Shown here in pieces: positions 1 to 9,945 of a DNA stretch of 64,000 bases. The stretch spans positions 1-64,000 of the forward strand of contig NZ_JAACFU010000003.1 of the NCBI RefSeq assembly GCF_029051725.1. Direction: 5' to 3'. The stretch comes from Bradyrhizobium sp. CSS354. Its GTDB lineage: Bacteria > Pseudomonadota > Alphaproteobacteria > Rhizobiales > Xanthobacteraceae. Position 1 is the first letter of the stretch. The number at the start of each line of letters is the position of its first letter. Both the position numbers and the translations under genes were made by a program. The notes beneath the pieces were generated by a model, which was not told the DNA's origin, ran no database searches, and saw only the letters and a program-made list of their open reading frames with translations.

Positions 1-30
1 ACCCCGCCCGGATGTCCCCCCGGGCGGGGT
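1..30. terminator. GC-rich stem-loop at left edge
   Basis: Positions 1-11 pair perfectly with 20-30 to form an 11 bp GC-rich stem with an 8-base loop. A short run of four T follows at 37-40. It probably ends a gene lying to the left of the window, but that gene is not visible, so the direction is unknown. Confidence 0.5.
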
Positions 31-114
31 CAACCGTTTTAGCGCCAGGACCGCTCTGCTACGGCTTGGCCCAGACTGCCCTTCCGATTGCACGTTTCGC
101 GTGTCAGAATGTGA

Positions 115-1101
115 ATGGGTAGCTGGAGGGCGAGCGTGAATTGGCGGGTCTTGGTTGGATCGATCCTGATTGCGATCCTGACATCGACGCAAGCATCTTC
201 CGAGACGGCGCCGCAGGCGCATGGAGTGCCTCCGGGCGACAGCCGGCCCGCCGTGGACGTCGAACTCGTCATCGCGGTCGATATTTCCTACTCCATGGAA
301 ATGGAAGACCTGGCAGCTCAACGGGACGGCTTTTCCAAGGCCATCGCCTCGCGGGAATTTCTTCAGGCGTTGCGGGCCGGCCCAATCGGCAAGATCGCGC
401 TGAGCTATTTCGAATGGTCAGCCACGAACGACCAGAAGATAGTCGTCCCCTGGCGACAGATCGACGGACCGGAAGCGGCCAACGCTTTCGCAGACGAGCT
501 GATGAAGGCACCAATCCTCCGAGGGTCGCGCACGTCGATTTCGAGCGCGATCAAGTTCGCCATGCCGCTGTTCGAGCAGAACCCATACCGTGGCTCGCGC
601 CAGATCATCGACATTTCGGGCGACGGTCCCAACAACGTGGGCGATCCAGTCGCCACAGCGCGCGACGCAGCGTTGCAGCAGGGCATCGTCATCACCGGCC
701 TGCCGGTCTTGATCAATGCGACGCCGAACGGGACGACCGATATCAGCCATATCGAGCACATCGACTGGTACTACGAGGATTGCGTCATCGGCGGACCTGG
801 CTCTTTTGTCGTGCCGATCATCGATCGCGAAAATTTCAACGGGGCGATCCGGACCAAGCTGGCGCTCGAGGTCGCAGGCCTCACTCCGAAACGATCGACT
901 GCCCCGTCTGTCGACAAGGAGCCGCGGGTTCTCTGCACGATCGGCGAGATGCTTTGGCAGGAGCGGTGGAATACGATCGTTCCGGCAAGCAAGGATACGA
1001 GCAGTCCGCCCATCAAGGATGCCTCCTCCCTCGACAAGCAAATGAGCAAGGACGACGCGATGCTCAACAAGAAGATCAAGGGCATCTGCCGCGGCTGCTA
1101 G
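115..1101 (+). CDS. Secreted DUF1194 / vWA-like protein
   Basis: A 328-residue protein with an N-terminal signal peptide (hydrophobic stretch about residues 10-27, then a polar region). The mature part begins like a von Willebrand A domain: VELVIAVDISYS at about residues 49-60 carries the DxSxS metal-ion site. A GSRTS segment and an ISGDG segment are the expected later metal-site pieces. These features match the DUF1194 family of exported proteins in alphaproteobacteria, whose exact role is not established. The C-terminal tail is lysine-rich and ends in CRGC. No operon partner is seen; the next gene starts more than 300 bases downstream. Export and metal-dependent ligand binding are inferences from the domain. 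Confidence 0.85.
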   Translation: MGSWRASVNWRVLVGSILIAILTSTQASSETAPQAHGVPPGDSRPAVDVELVIAVDISYSMEMEDLAAQRDGFSKAIASREFLQALRAGPIGKIALSYFEWSATNDQKIVVPWRQIDGPEAANAFADELMKAPILRGSRTSISSAIKFAMPLFEQNPYRGSRQIIDISGDGPNNVGDPVATARDAALQQGIVITGLPVLINATPNGTTDISHIEHIDWYYEDCVIGGPGSFVVPIIDRENFNGAIRTKLALEVAGLTPKRSTAPSVDKEPRVLCTIGEMLWQERWNTIVPASKDTSSPPIKDASSLDKQMSKDDAMLNKKIKGICRGC

Positions 1102-1429
1102 CAGTCTGATCGTTAGGCGGCAAGCGACCGCCGACCTTTCCGGCTTCTCGCATTTGTCTGCCCTGGATATGTCTCCAACCAGGACTCAGCCCCCTATTCC
1201 CAGGCCAAGATTTCTCGCCTCCCGGTCAAACCGATGTTGCAGTCCCGTCACACCGAGGTGGGAACCATCCTCTGCGGCAATCCGCATCAGTTGCTATTGC
1301 GAATTAATCGCAATAAGGTTCACAACAAGCTCAGGGGCTTGGGAAGAAGTCGCGCCGGATCGAGATCATCTCGTTCGATCGCGGAGCATCCAAGCCTGAT
1401 GACAGGGTCGCCGCGAATCGGCAGGGATA
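1102..1429. other. Intergenic region, no gene seen
   Basis: This stretch between the vWA-like gene and the porin gene contains only short open frames without good start signals. It presumably holds the porin promoter. No convincing terminator with a T-run was found. Confidence 0.5.
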
Positions 1430-3478
1430 GTGCGGCGGGTGGACACATTCGCGTTGGGGGCGTGCGTTTTGACGTTGAGGGGTCACCGTTACAGGTATTT
1501 GCGAACGGCCGCGGCGATTGCCTCGGGCGTATTGGCTTTTCCCGTCGCTGGCCGCGCGGCCGATCTGCCGCTGAAGGCACCGGCCTTGAAGGCGGTCTAT
1601 GACTGGACCGGCCTCTATATCGGCGCGCATGCCGGCTACAGCCTCGGTTCGTCGCGCTTTGCGCTGAACGACGGCACCGGGATCAACGACAGCGGCGTCT
1701 TCAGCGGCATGATCGGCGGCGTGCAGGCCGGCTACAATTACCGGCTCAATTCCGGCTGGCTTGTCGGCGTCGAAGGCGATTTTTCGTTTCCGAACTACAT
1801 CACCTCGAACTCGATCGTTTCCTTTCTCGCGACACCCGCCAACACCGTCACGCAGCAATGGGACTACACCGCGAGCCTGCGCGGCCGCGTCGGCTACACC
1901 AGCGGTACCTGGCTGGTCTACGCCACCGGCGGCTTTGCTTGGATGGGCGAGCGCTATTTCGACACTCCGGCCGCAGGCGAAGTCCCGAAAATCCTGAACA
2001 CGAGGCCCGGCTGGATCGCGGGTGGCGGCATCGAATACGGTTTCGCGCCGCATTGGAGTGCACGGGTCGAATATCTCTACAGCCGCTTCGACGGCGCCAA
2101 TGTCGCCTTCTCCACAGGCGCCCAATACAATTCTTCATCGCTCGACTTGCAGTCGATCCGGCTCGGCCTCAACCGCAAGGTCGATTGGCCGGGCATGCCG
2201 AGCTACAATCCCAAGAGTTCCGGGATCGGTTCGCTGATCGACACGGAATCGCATCGCTGGGAGATCCACGGCCAGAGCACGTATCTGCCGCAAGGCTACC
2301 CGTCGTTCCCCGCCCTCTACACCGGGCCGAATTCGCTCTCGCCATCAAGACAGGCCAAGGCGACCTGGAGCAACAGTCTGTTCCTGAACGCGCGGCTCTG
2401 GGACGGCGGCGAGGTCTATTACAATCCCGAACTGCTGCAGGGATTTGGATTGAACGACACGGTCGGCGCGGCCGGTTTCCCCAACGGCGAAGCGCAGAAG
2501 TCGAACTTCCCCTATCCGCACTACAACACATCGCGCCTGTTCGTGCGCCAGACATTCGGCTTTGGCGGCGAGCAGGAAGAGCTTGCGAGCGGCCAGTTGC
2601 AGCTCGGACAGAAGGTCGACGTATCCAGGCTCACGGTGCAGGCCGGCAAATTCCCGGTGGTCGACGTGTTCGACGGCAACGCCTACGCCAAGGACACCCG
2701 CAAGGACTTCATGAACTGGTCGCTGTGGGCGCCAGGCGCCTTCGACTATTCCGCCGACAAGGTCGGCCTCACCTACGGCGTCACCGCCGAGCTGAACCAG
2801 AAGCAGTGGGCGTTGCGCGGCGGCTACTTCCTGATGGTCGCCGAGTCCAATTCGAATCATTTCGACACCAGGGTCGGCGAGCGCGGCCAGTACGTGCTCG
2901 AGCTCGAAACGCGCTTCTCGCTGCTCGGCCAACCCGGCAAGCTCAGGACCATAGGCTGGCTCGACAGCGCCAACATGGGCAGCTTCCGCGAGACGCTGGA
3001 CAATCCCGCGCTCAACCTCGACATCGCACAGACCCGGCGCGGCCGTCTGAAGTATGGCTACGTGCTCAACCTCGAGCAGGCGATCACCGAGGATGTCGGT
3101 CTGTTCAGCCGTTGGAGCTGGAACGACGGCAAGACGGAGACGCTAGCCTTCACCGACATTCACCGCAGCCTGTCCGCGGGATTGTCGATCAAGGGCACGA
3201 AATGGGGCCGGCCCGATGACGTGATCGGCGTCGGTGGCGCCGTCAACGCCATCTCGCAGGATTATCGCGACTTCCTGGCTGCCGGTGGCCTTGGCGTTCT
3301 CATCGGCGATGGCGCGCTCAACTACCGCCGCGAGCGCATCCTCGAAACCTATTACGCCTACGCGCTGAATAAGAGTCTCACCCTCACCGCCGACTACCAG
3401 CTCATCGTCAACCCCGCCTACAACGCCGACCGCGGCCCGGTGTCGGTATTCTCCGGCCGGCTGCACGGCGAGTTCTGA
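1430..3478 (+). CDS. Fused outer-membrane beta-barrel / OprB carbohydrate porin
   Basis: A 682-residue outer-membrane protein. A signal peptide ends near residue 43 (AAAIASGVLAFPVAGRA then ADLPLKAP). Residues about 44-255 resemble the small Omp25/Omp31 eight-strand barrel (YDWTGLYIGAHAGY, AGYNYRLNSGWLVGVEGDF, GRVGYTSGTWLVYATGGFAW, SARVEYLYSRFD). From about residue 260 to the end the sequence matches OprB-type carbohydrate-selective porins, with repeated aromatic beta strands, a conserved KDFMNWSLWAPGAFDY stretch and a C-terminal Phe. The start is GTG and a slightly later start is possible. The protein is much longer than either family alone, so it appears to be two barrels in one chain. Sugar uptake is inferred from the OprB part. 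Confidence 0.85.
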   Translation: MRRVDTFALGACVLTLRGHRYRYLRTAAAIASGVLAFPVAGRAADLPLKAPALKAVYDWTGLYIGAHAGYSLGSSRFALNDGTGINDSGVFSGMIGGVQAGYNYRLNSGWLVGVEGDFSFPNYITSNSIVSFLATPANTVTQQWDYTASLRGRVGYTSGTWLVYATGGFAWMGERYFDTPAAGEVPKILNTRPGWIAGGGIEYGFAPHWSARVEYLYSRFDGANVAFSTGAQYNSSSLDLQSIRLGLNRKVDWPGMPSYNPKSSGIGSLIDTESHRWEIHGQSTYLPQGYPSFPALYTGPNSLSPSRQAKATWSNSLFLNARLWDGGEVYYNPELLQGFGLNDTVGAAGFPNGEAQKSNFPYPHYNTSRLFVRQTFGFGGEQEELASGQLQLGQKVDVSRLTVQAGKFPVVDVFDGNAYAKDTRKDFMNWSLWAPGAFDYSADKVGLTYGVTAELNQKQWALRGGYFLMVAESNSNHFDTRVGERGQYVLELETRFSLLGQPGKLRTIGWLDSANMGSFRETLDNPALNLDIAQTRRGRLKYGYVLNLEQAITEDVGLFSRWSWNDGKTETLAFTDIHRSLSAGLSIKGTKWGRPDDVIGVGGAVNAISQDYRDFLAAGGLGVLIGDGALNYRRERILETYYAYALNKSLTLTADYQLIVNPAYNADRGPVSVFSGRLHGEF

Positions 3479-3485
3479 GCGCGGT

Positions 3486-4229
3486 TCAGAACAACAGCGC
3501 GACGCCGGAGACGAACAGCAGCGCGAGCACGATCTTGCGGAATGTGGCCTCGTCGATGCGGCCGAACAGTTTCAGCCCGAGCCACGTTCCCGCAAGGAGA
3601 AACGGCAGGCCGAGCGCGAACAGCTTTGCGGTCTCCAGCGTGAACGAACCTTTGGCGCCCAGCAGCAGCGCCGCAATGGCAAACACCACGACCGCGACCG
3701 GTTGGAACGTGGCGCGCTGAACATCCTTGGGCAGGCCGCGCAGATTGCACCAGATGGTGATGATGATGCCGGCGAGGCCGGTCAGGCCGCCGAGCAGGCC
3801 GTTGACGAAACCGATCGTCATGTCGGCGGCCGGCGGCACGATGGTCGCGACCTTGAGCTGCGGCCTGAAGAACGCGTAGAGGCTGTAGACAATCAGGATC
3901 GCCCCAACCGCGATGCGGACGCTCTTTGGATCGGCCGAGGTCAGCAGTGACACGCCGAACGGCACGCCCAGGAGGGCACCGATCATGAAGGGCCACAGCC
4001 GGCGCCAGTCGAGCGCGCTGCGCAGCTTCCAGACCGAGTAGCCCTGCACCAGGAGGCCGAAGCCGACGATCAGGCTGGCGCTTTGAAGCGGCGTCAGCAC
4101 GTAAAGCCACAGCGATGCCGCGACGAGGCCGAAGGCAAAGCCGGAGAGGCCGGCGACGAACGCGCCGGCGAAGGTGGCCAACAGGAAAAGCGGTAGCTCG
4201 ATCGTGATCCCGTCCATTGCTCGCTCCAA
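3486..4229 (-). CDS. TauE/SafE family sulfite exporter-type permease
   Basis: A 247-residue integral membrane protein with about eight hydrophobic segments. It has the family pattern of two repeated four-helix halves, with GAFVAGLSGFAFG near the N terminus and GFVNGLLGGLTGLAGI in the middle. TauE/SafE proteins move small organosulfur or sulfite-type anions, or other carboxylates, across the inner membrane; the substrate cannot be told from sequence. The gene converges on the porin gene, and the two stop codons lie within an inverted repeat (3472-3478 with 3486-3492). No partner gene is adjacent. Confidence 0.88.
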   Translation of the reverse strand: MERAMDGITIELPLFLLATFAGAFVAGLSGFAFGLVAASLWLYVLTPLQSASLIVGFGLLVQGYSVWKLRSALDWRRLWPFMIGALLGVPFGVSLLTSADPKSVRIAVGAILIVYSLYAFFRPQLKVATIVPPAADMTIGFVNGLLGGLTGLAGIIITIWCNLRGLPKDVQRATFQPVAVVVFAIAALLLGAKGSFTLETAKLFALGLPFLLAGTWLGLKLFGRIDEATFRKIVLALLFVSGVALLF

Positions 4230-4334
4230 ACATCAGCGAGCAGCGCTTGCGTGGGATCACCACTTCACGGGGAGGCTGCGACATCCCCGGTGGCGCGAGC
4301 CTAGGTGAAGCCGCTTACCTTCACAATGACCTTC

Positions 4335-6410
4335 TTAGGCGGCCCGGATCGCGTCCAGAAATTTCCCGACCTCGATCTTGAGACGGCTGCTCTCGCCGGA
4401 CAGCGACTTCGCGGACGCGAGCACGGTGGAGGAGGCCGATCCGGTCTGACTCGCGCCGCGCTGCACGTCGACGATGCTGGCGGAGACCTGTTGGGTGCCG
4501 CGTGCCGCCTGCTGCACGTTGCGGGAAATCTCCCGCGTCGCTGCGCCCTGCTCCTCGACCGCAGAGGCGATCGCCGATGCGATCTCCGACATGCGGGTGA
4601 TCGTGTCGCCGATCGACTTGATGGCGCCGACCGAATCCTCCGTCGCGCTCTGGATACCCGTGATCTGCTGGCTGATCTCGCCGGTGGCCTTGGCGGTCTG
4701 CTCGGCGAGCGCCTTGACCTCGGAGGCGACCACGGCGAAGCCGCGCCCGGCCTCGCCGGCGCGCGCCGCCTCAATCGTCGCATTGAGCGCAAGAAGATTG
4801 GTCTGGCCCGCGATCTGGCTGATGAGCTCGACCACGTCGCCGATCCGGCCGGCAGCCTTGGCGAGCTCGCCGACATAGTCGTTGGTCCGCGCTGCCTGCT
4901 GCACCGCTTCGCTAGCCACGCGCGCGGAATCCTGGACCTGCCGGCCGATCTCGTCGACCGAGGACGCCATTTCCTCCGCGGCCGCGGCAACGGTCTGCAC
5001 GTTGGTGGAGGCCTGCTCGGAGGCGGCCGCGACGGTCGCGGTGACCTTTTCCGATTGATCGGCGGTGCTCGTCAGCGTTCCCGCCGACACTTCCAGCTCC
5101 GACGAAGCCGACGACACCGTGTTGATGACGTCGCCGATCAACGCTTCGAAATCGCGCGCGATCTGGTCCATGCGCTGGCTGCGCCGGAGTTTCGCCTCGG
5201 CTTCGACCGCGGCGGCCTCGTCGGCGGCCTTCTTGGCGGAGAGCGAGTCCTTGAAGTGCTGGAGCGAGCCCGCCACCTGGCTGATCTCGTCATTGCGGCC
5301 CGTCACGGGAATCTCGACCTCGTGCTGCCCAGCGGCAAGCGTTGCGATCACGTCCGCGAGCCGGCTCAGCGGCGTCACCACGCGCCGGCGCAGCATCATG
5401 GTCACGCCACCGAGTGTCCCCAGCAGCGCCAGCACCGCCACGCCCGCGAGCGCGAGCATCGCAAGCGCGCCGTCGCGCGCGGCCGAGGCGCGCTCGGCAG
5501 CCTCCGCCAACGCGGCATCGCGCACGCCGTAGAACATCTGGATGGCGGGCACAATGACTGTGGCCAGCTCTTCGGCGTTGATGCCGTACTTGCCGTCGCC
5601 ACGTGCCGCAGGCATCTCCTTGTCCACGGCAGCGGCTGCTTTCCCGAAATAGGAATCCGTCGCCGCCTTCAGCGCGGTGGCGATGCGGGGCGGGCTTCCG
5701 AGCTGGTCGATACCGGCCTCGATGCGCTCGCGGTCGGCCTCGACACGTCCCTGCATCCTATCCATCAGCGAAAATTCAGCCGCCGTGAGCGGTCGGCGTG
5801 CGCTCAGCGCCGGCGACAGCGAGGCGGCGCGACTGCCGGCCGAGACGCGCAGATCCTGCGCCGTTCGCGCCAGGCCCAACAGCGCCGCAAGCGAGGAATC
5901 GGCATTGATGACCTTCGCTTCGAGCCGGTTCATGATCGGCTCGATATTGCCGATGACCTCGGCAACGCCCGGCAGGAAGCCCTTGGTCGCAGCGCTGTCG
6001 CGTGTCGCCAGCGGAACGCTCATCGCGCGATCTGCCGCCGTGGTGATATCCTTGAGCCGCCGCGCGGTACGGTCCAGGTTTTCGATCATCGCTCCGGAAT
6101 CATCCAGCACCATGATGGCGCGCCTTGCCCCCTCGAACGCGGCATCGGCCGCCTTCGCGGCCTTCGCGGCGGCTTCGATCTGGACCTGCGTCGCAGCGTT
6201 CTCCTGGAAAATCGGGGAGATGTAGGGGGCACGAAGGCTAGCAATGTGCTGACTGACCGTCAGGGTCGCACCAAAGGCGTCGACCGTCTTGATCGCGTCG
6301 GAGCGGTTCGCGAAGATACGCGCCTGGGGTATCAGCACCTCGGCGCCAAGGACGACTGCAAACACCGTCACCGTCAGCATCGACAGCGCAAAGAGCTTCC
6401 CGATCCGCAT
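4335..6410 (-). CDS. Methyl-accepting chemotaxis protein
   Basis: A transmembrane chemoreceptor. It has one N-terminal membrane helix, a long mainly helical periplasmic sensor region of about 290 residues, and a second membrane helix at about residues 315-340. A HAMP linker follows ([15 protein letters not shown]), then a C-terminal signalling domain. The hairpin tip is unmistakable ([20 protein letters not shown] followed by [20 protein letters not shown]). No C-terminal CheR-tethering pentapeptide is seen. I chose the ATG at 6410 because GGGGATC precedes it at good spacing; an in-frame ATG at 6428 would add six residues. No che genes are nearby, so it is an orphan receptor with unknown ligand. 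Confidence 0.93.
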   Translation of the reverse strand: MRIGKLFALSMLTVTVFAVVLGAEVLIPQARIFANRSDAIKTVDAFGATLTVSQHIASLRAPYISPIFQENAATQVQIEAAAKAAKAADAAFEGARRAIMVLDDSGAMIENLDRTARRLKDITTAADRAMSVPLATRDSAATKGFLPGVAEVIGNIEPIMNRLEAKVINADSSLAALLGLARTAQDLRVSAGSRAASLSPALSARRPLTAAEFSLMDRMQGRVEADRERIEAGIDQLGSPPRIATALKAATDSYFGKAAAAVDKEMPAARGDGKYGINAEELATVIVPAIQMFYGVRDAALAEAAERASAARDGALAMLALAGVAVLALLGTLGGVTMMLRRRVVTPLSRLADVIATLAAGQHEVEIPVTGRNDEISQVAGSLQHFKDSLSAKKAADEAAAVEAEAKLRRSQRMDQIARDFEALIGDVINTVSSASSELEVSAGTLTSTADQSEKVTATVAAASEQASTNVQTVAAAAEEMASSVDEIGRQVQDSARVASEAVQQAARTNDYVGELAKAAGRIGDVVELISQIAGQTNLLALNATIEAARAGEAGRGFAVVASEVKALAEQTAKATGEISQQITGIQSATEDSVGAIKSIGDTITRMSEIASAIASAVEEQGAATREISRNVQQAARGTQQVSASIVDVQRGASQTGSASSTVLASAKSLSGESSRLKIEVGKFLDAIRAA

Positions 6411-6652
6411 CTGATCCCCCGAATACATTCCTGCAAATGCCGAAAACCTAGCCGGTTGCCGCTAAGAGCCCGTTAAGCAACGGCATGCCCGTAGTTCCGC
6501 GGGGTATTGGGCTTCGAGCACCTTCCGGGACGGCGTCGCCGAGGTTCCCTCGCGGTGCCGGATGCGACAGAATCATCGGCATTTTTTGCTCGAATACCTA
6601 TATCAATGCCTGTGCTGCCATCCGCGCCACACTCCCTTACCTCGGAACATCA

Positions 6653-7948
6653 ATGCTCTCGGCCGAACTCGCTATCGTCGTCGTCCTGATCGTCATCAAT
6701 GGCTTGCTGTCCATGTCCGAGCTGGCCGTGGTCTCGTCACGTCCGGCCCGGCTGTCGATGCTCGCCGCCAAGGGCGTCCGGGGCGCCGAGCGGGCGCTGA
6801 CGCTCGCGGCCGATCCCGGCAAATTCCTCTCGACGGTGCAGATCGGGATCACGCTGGTCGGCGTCCTCTCCGGCGCGTTCTCGGGCGCGACGCTCGGACA
6901 GCGGCTGACGCAATGGCTGCTCGAGCTCGGCCTGTCCGCAGGAATTGCCGACATCGTCGGCGTGGGCCTGGTTGTCACGCTCATCACCTACGCCACCCTG
7001 ATCGTCGGCGAGCTGGTGCCGAAGCAGGTGGCGCTGCGCGACCCCGAGAGCATCGCGGTCAGGGTTGCACCCGCGATGCACGTGCTTGCGAAGGTCTCGC
7101 TGCCGCTGGTCTTCCTGCTCGATCTCTCCGGCAAGCTGATCCTCACGTTGCTCGGCCATGGCGGCAAGTCCGAAGAGAAGGTGTCGGAAGACGAAATCCA
7201 TCATCTAGTCAGCGAAGCCGAAAGCGCGGGCGTGCTCGAGTCAGGTGAGAAGGAGATGATCGCGGGCGTGATGCGACTCGGCGACCGGCCGGTCGGCGCG
7301 ATCATGACGCCGCGCACGGAGGTCAACGAGATCGACCTGAACGATACGCCGGAGAGCATTCAAGCGACCATCGCCAAGAGCCCGCATTCACGCTTTCCGG
7401 TGTCCGACGGCGACCGCGACAAGCCGATTGGCGTGCTTCAGGCCAAGGACCTGCTGGTCGCCTTCATGAACGAGCGCACGCCGGATTTGCGGGTGCTAGT
7501 TCGCGAGGCGCCCGGCATTCCCGCGTCGGCCGATGCCCGCGACGTGCTGGCGATCCTGAAGGCTGCGCCGGTGCATGTCGGCCTCGTCTACGACGAATAC
7601 GGCGCCTTCGAAGGCATCGTGACGACGGCTGACATTCTGGAATCGATCGTCGGCGCCTTCCATTCCGAGGAAGGCCCGCCGGAACCGGCCTACGTCAAGC
7701 GCGCGGACGATTCGCTGCTGGTCTCAGGCTGGATGCCGGTCGACGAATTCGGCGAGCTGCTCGGCATCGAACTGCCGCCGCACCGTTACAACACGGTCGC
7801 CGGCCTGGTGCTGCAACAGTTCAACGTGCTGCCCGGTGTCGGCGACGCCTTCGACTTCGGCGGCTGGCACATCGAGGTGGTCGATCTCGACGGGCGGAGG
7901 ATCGACAAGATTCTCGCGAGCCGGCGGAGCGAAGTAGAGACGGGGTGA
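6653..7948 (+). CDS. Hemolysin/CorC family protein (DUF21, CBS pair, CorC_HlyC)
   Basis: A 431-residue inner-membrane protein. An N-terminal DUF21/CNNM membrane region of about 190 residues contains three to four helices. A cytosolic CBS pair follows, with GAIMTPRTEVNEIDL and SPHSRFPVSDGDRDKPIGVL as landmarks. The C-terminal CorC_HlyC domain occupies about the last 85 residues (ADDSLLVSGWMPVDEF onward). This family is linked to magnesium or cobalt efflux and adenine-nucleotide sensing; haemolytic activity is historical naming. The frame is open back to 6485, but the membrane domain begins at the ATG at 6653, so I take that start; its ribosome-binding site is weak. Confidence 0.9.
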   Translation: MLSAELAIVVVLIVINGLLSMSELAVVSSRPARLSMLAAKGVRGAERALTLAADPGKFLSTVQIGITLVGVLSGAFSGATLGQRLTQWLLELGLSAGIADIVGVGLVVTLITYATLIVGELVPKQVALRDPESIAVRVAPAMHVLAKVSLPLVFLLDLSGKLILTLLGHGGKSEEKVSEDEIHHLVSEAESAGVLESGEKEMIAGVMRLGDRPVGAIMTPRTEVNEIDLNDTPESIQATIAKSPHSRFPVSDGDRDKPIGVLQAKDLLVAFMNERTPDLRVLVREAPGIPASADARDVLAILKAAPVHVGLVYDEYGAFEGIVTTADILESIVGAFHSEEGPPEPAYVKRADDSLLVSGWMPVDEFGELLGIELPPHRYNTVAGLVLQQFNVLPGVGDAFDFGGWHIEVVDLDGRRIDKILASRRSEVETG

Positions 7949-7976
7949 GCGAGCGGCGACGTGTTGCGCTAGACCC

Positions 7977-8219
7977 TCACCCGAACCTCACGCCGATCCG
8001 CTTTTCCTTGCGCCAGATCACAGTGCAGGCGAGATGTTTTCCATCGGCTTGGACGAACAGGCTGAAATGGTCGGGGATGCCGACGGGACTGCTGACGTCG
8101 AGCGCGGCGCCGGTATCGGACAGGTTGCGGATGGTGCAGTCGATCGCGCCGCCGCCGCCGAACTCGATCGTTCCGGCCTTCAGCACGCGATGCCTTGCCT
8201 TGTCGCGCCGCTCGTCCAT
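7977..8219 (-). CDS. PilZ domain protein
   Basis: An 80-residue protein made of a single PilZ domain. It shows the cyclic-di-GMP binding signature: an RxxxR-like motif at RHRVLKAG near residue 10 and an NxSxxG motif at NLSDTGAAL. A C-terminal strand ends in IGVRFG, typical of short rhizobial PilZ proteins. It probably binds cyclic-di-GMP and acts on a partner elsewhere; nothing nearby identifies that partner. It converges on the CorC-family gene. Confidence 0.88.
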   Translation of the reverse strand: MDERRDKARHRVLKAGTIEFGGGGAIDCTIRNLSDTGAALDVSSPVGIPDHFSLFVQADGKHLACTVIWRKEKRIGVRFG

Positions 8220-8319
8220 GGGGACAATCTACACCCAAAGTTGAACCAGGCGTTAAACGCAGCCCACATCGCGATGCCTTTACGCGCGGGGCCTGCGGCT
8301 TTGCCAGTGGACCGGCGCC

Positions 8320-9945
8320 CTACAGCGCCGGCTGGAACGTCTCCGTCCGCGCCATACGCCAGGCATCGCGGAAGCGCGGGTCTTCGGTGCCTTCGAGCAG
8401 CTCGCCCGGACGCAGCGACGGATAGAGCTGCGCGAAAGATTTCACGTCCGTCGTCGAGGTGCGTTGGGAGAAGTGGATCGGGCGCAGCTGCTGCGGATGT
8501 TCGAGACCGGCCGCAGCGATGAGCTCGGTCAGCGAGTGCAGCGTGGCAAGGTGATAATTGTGCACGCGGTCGATCTTGAGCGGCACATAGAGCGCGCGCG
8601 CCCGCGTCGGATCCTGGGTCGCGACGCCGGTCGGGCAGCGGTCGGTGTGGCAGCTCAGCGACTGGATACAGCCGAGCGAGAACATGAAGCCGCGTGCCGA
8701 ATTGCAATAGTCCGCGCCGATCGACATGGCGCGTGCCATGTCGAACGCGGTCGCGATCTTGCCGGAGGCGCCGATCTTGATGCGGTCGCGCGCGTTGATG
8801 CCGATCAGCGCGTTGTGGACGAAACTGACCCCCTCCCGCATCGGCATGCCCAGATGGTCCATGAACTCCAACGGCGCGGCGCCGGTGCCGCCCTCGTTGC
8901 CGTCGACGACGATGAAGTCGGGATAGATGCCGGTCTCGATCATCGCCTTGCAGATCGCCAAAAATTCCCAGGGATGGCCGATGCACAGCTTGAAGCCGGT
9001 CGGCTTGCCGCCGGAGAGCCTTCGCATCTCGCCGATGAACTGCATCATGCCAACAGGCGTCGAGAAGGCGCGATGCGAGGCCGGCGAGATGCAATCCTCG
9101 CCCATGGCGACCCCGCGGATCTTGGAAATCTCCTCCGAGACTTTCGCCGCCGGCAGCACGCCGCCATGACCGGGCTTGGCGCCCTGACTGATCTTGAGCT
9201 CGACCATCTTGATCTGGTCCTGGCTCGCGACGCGCGCGAAGGCTTCGGGATCGAAGGCGCCGTCGAGATGACGGCAGCCGAAATAGCCCGAGCCGATCTC
9301 CCAGATGATGTCGCCACCCATCTCCGCGTGATAGGGGCTGAAGCCGCCCTCGCCGGTGTCGTGCGCGAAGCCGCCCTTCTTGGCGCCGGCGTTCAGCGCG
9401 CGCACGGCGTTCGGGCTGAGCGCGCCAAAACTCATCGCGGAGATGTTGAACACCGAAGCCGAATACGGCTTGGCGCAATCCGGACCGCCGATGGTGACGC
9501 GGAATTTCTCCTCGGCATGCGTCTTCGGCGAGACCGAGTGATGCATCCACTCATAACCCTGGCGGTAGACGTCCTCCTGGGTGCCGAACGGACGCTTGTC
9601 GAGCTGCATCTTGGCGCGCTGATAGACCACCGCACGGATGTCGCGCGAGAACGGCATGCCGTCCTTCTCGCTCTCGAAGAAGTACTGCCGCATCTCCGGG
9701 CGTATCTCTTCGAGCAAAAAACGGATATGCGCCGAGATCGGGTAGTTGCGCAGAACGGCGTGGCCCTTCTGCATGAGGTCGCGGACGCCAAGCAGCGTCA
9801 AGGCGCCGAAGATCAGGATCGGGATCAGCAGGATGTCGAAGATCTTGCGGTCGGCGATGCCGATGCCGATCAGCAGCGCGGTGACCACCGCGCAGATCGT
9901 CAGGACGATGAACCGTGGGGAGAATGGCAGCAGCAGGGTTTCCAT
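8320..9945 (-). CDS. FMN-binding glutamate synthase-like protein
   Basis: A 541-residue protein related to the central and FMN-binding region of the large glutamate synthase subunit (GltB), without the glutaminase domain. Two hydrophobic helices near the N terminus suggest membrane association. The FMN-barrel part shows FNISAMSFGALSPNAVRALN, a lysine-rich ISQGAKPGHGG segment and VVDGNEGGTGAAP. The cysteines of an iron-sulfur site are present in CIQSLSCHTDRCPTG. The frame extends to 10029, but the ATG at 9945 follows GAGGGG at ideal spacing. The gene stands alone without gltD. Its true substrate is unclear; stand-alone homologues are usually annotated only as glutamate synthase family. Confidence 0.9.
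   Translation of the reverse strand: METLLLPFSPRFIVLTICAVVTALLIGIGIADRKIFDILLIPILIFGALTLLGVRDLMQKGHAVLRNYPISAHIRFLLEEIRPEMRQYFFESEKDGMPFSRDIRAVVYQRAKMQLDKRPFGTQEDVYRQGYEWMHHSVSPKTHAEEKFRVTIGGPDCAKPYSASVFNISAMSFGALSPNAVRALNAGAKKGGFAHDTGEGGFSPYHAEMGGDIIWEIGSGYFGCRHLDGAFDPEAFARVASQDQIKMVELKISQGAKPGHGGVLPAAKVSEEISKIRGVAMGEDCISPASHRAFSTPVGMMQFIGEMRRLSGGKPTGFKLCIGHPWEFLAICKAMIETGIYPDFIVVDGNEGGTGAAPLEFMDHLGMPMREGVSFVHNALIGINARDRIKIGASGKIATAFDMARAMSIGADYCNSARGFMFSLGCIQSLSCHTDRCPTGVATQDPTRARALYVPLKIDRVHNYHLATLHSLTELIAAAGLEHPQQLRPIHFSQRTSTTDVKSFAQLYPSLRPGELLEGTEDPRFRDAWRMARTETFQPAL

Noticed and set aside
4305..6476. Long plus-strand open frame of 723 codons opposite the chemoreceptor gene
   Set aside because: It is rich in Arg, Gly, His and Asp with no family signature, as expected from the complement of a high-GC gene. 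The chemoreceptor on the minus strand has unmistakable motifs.
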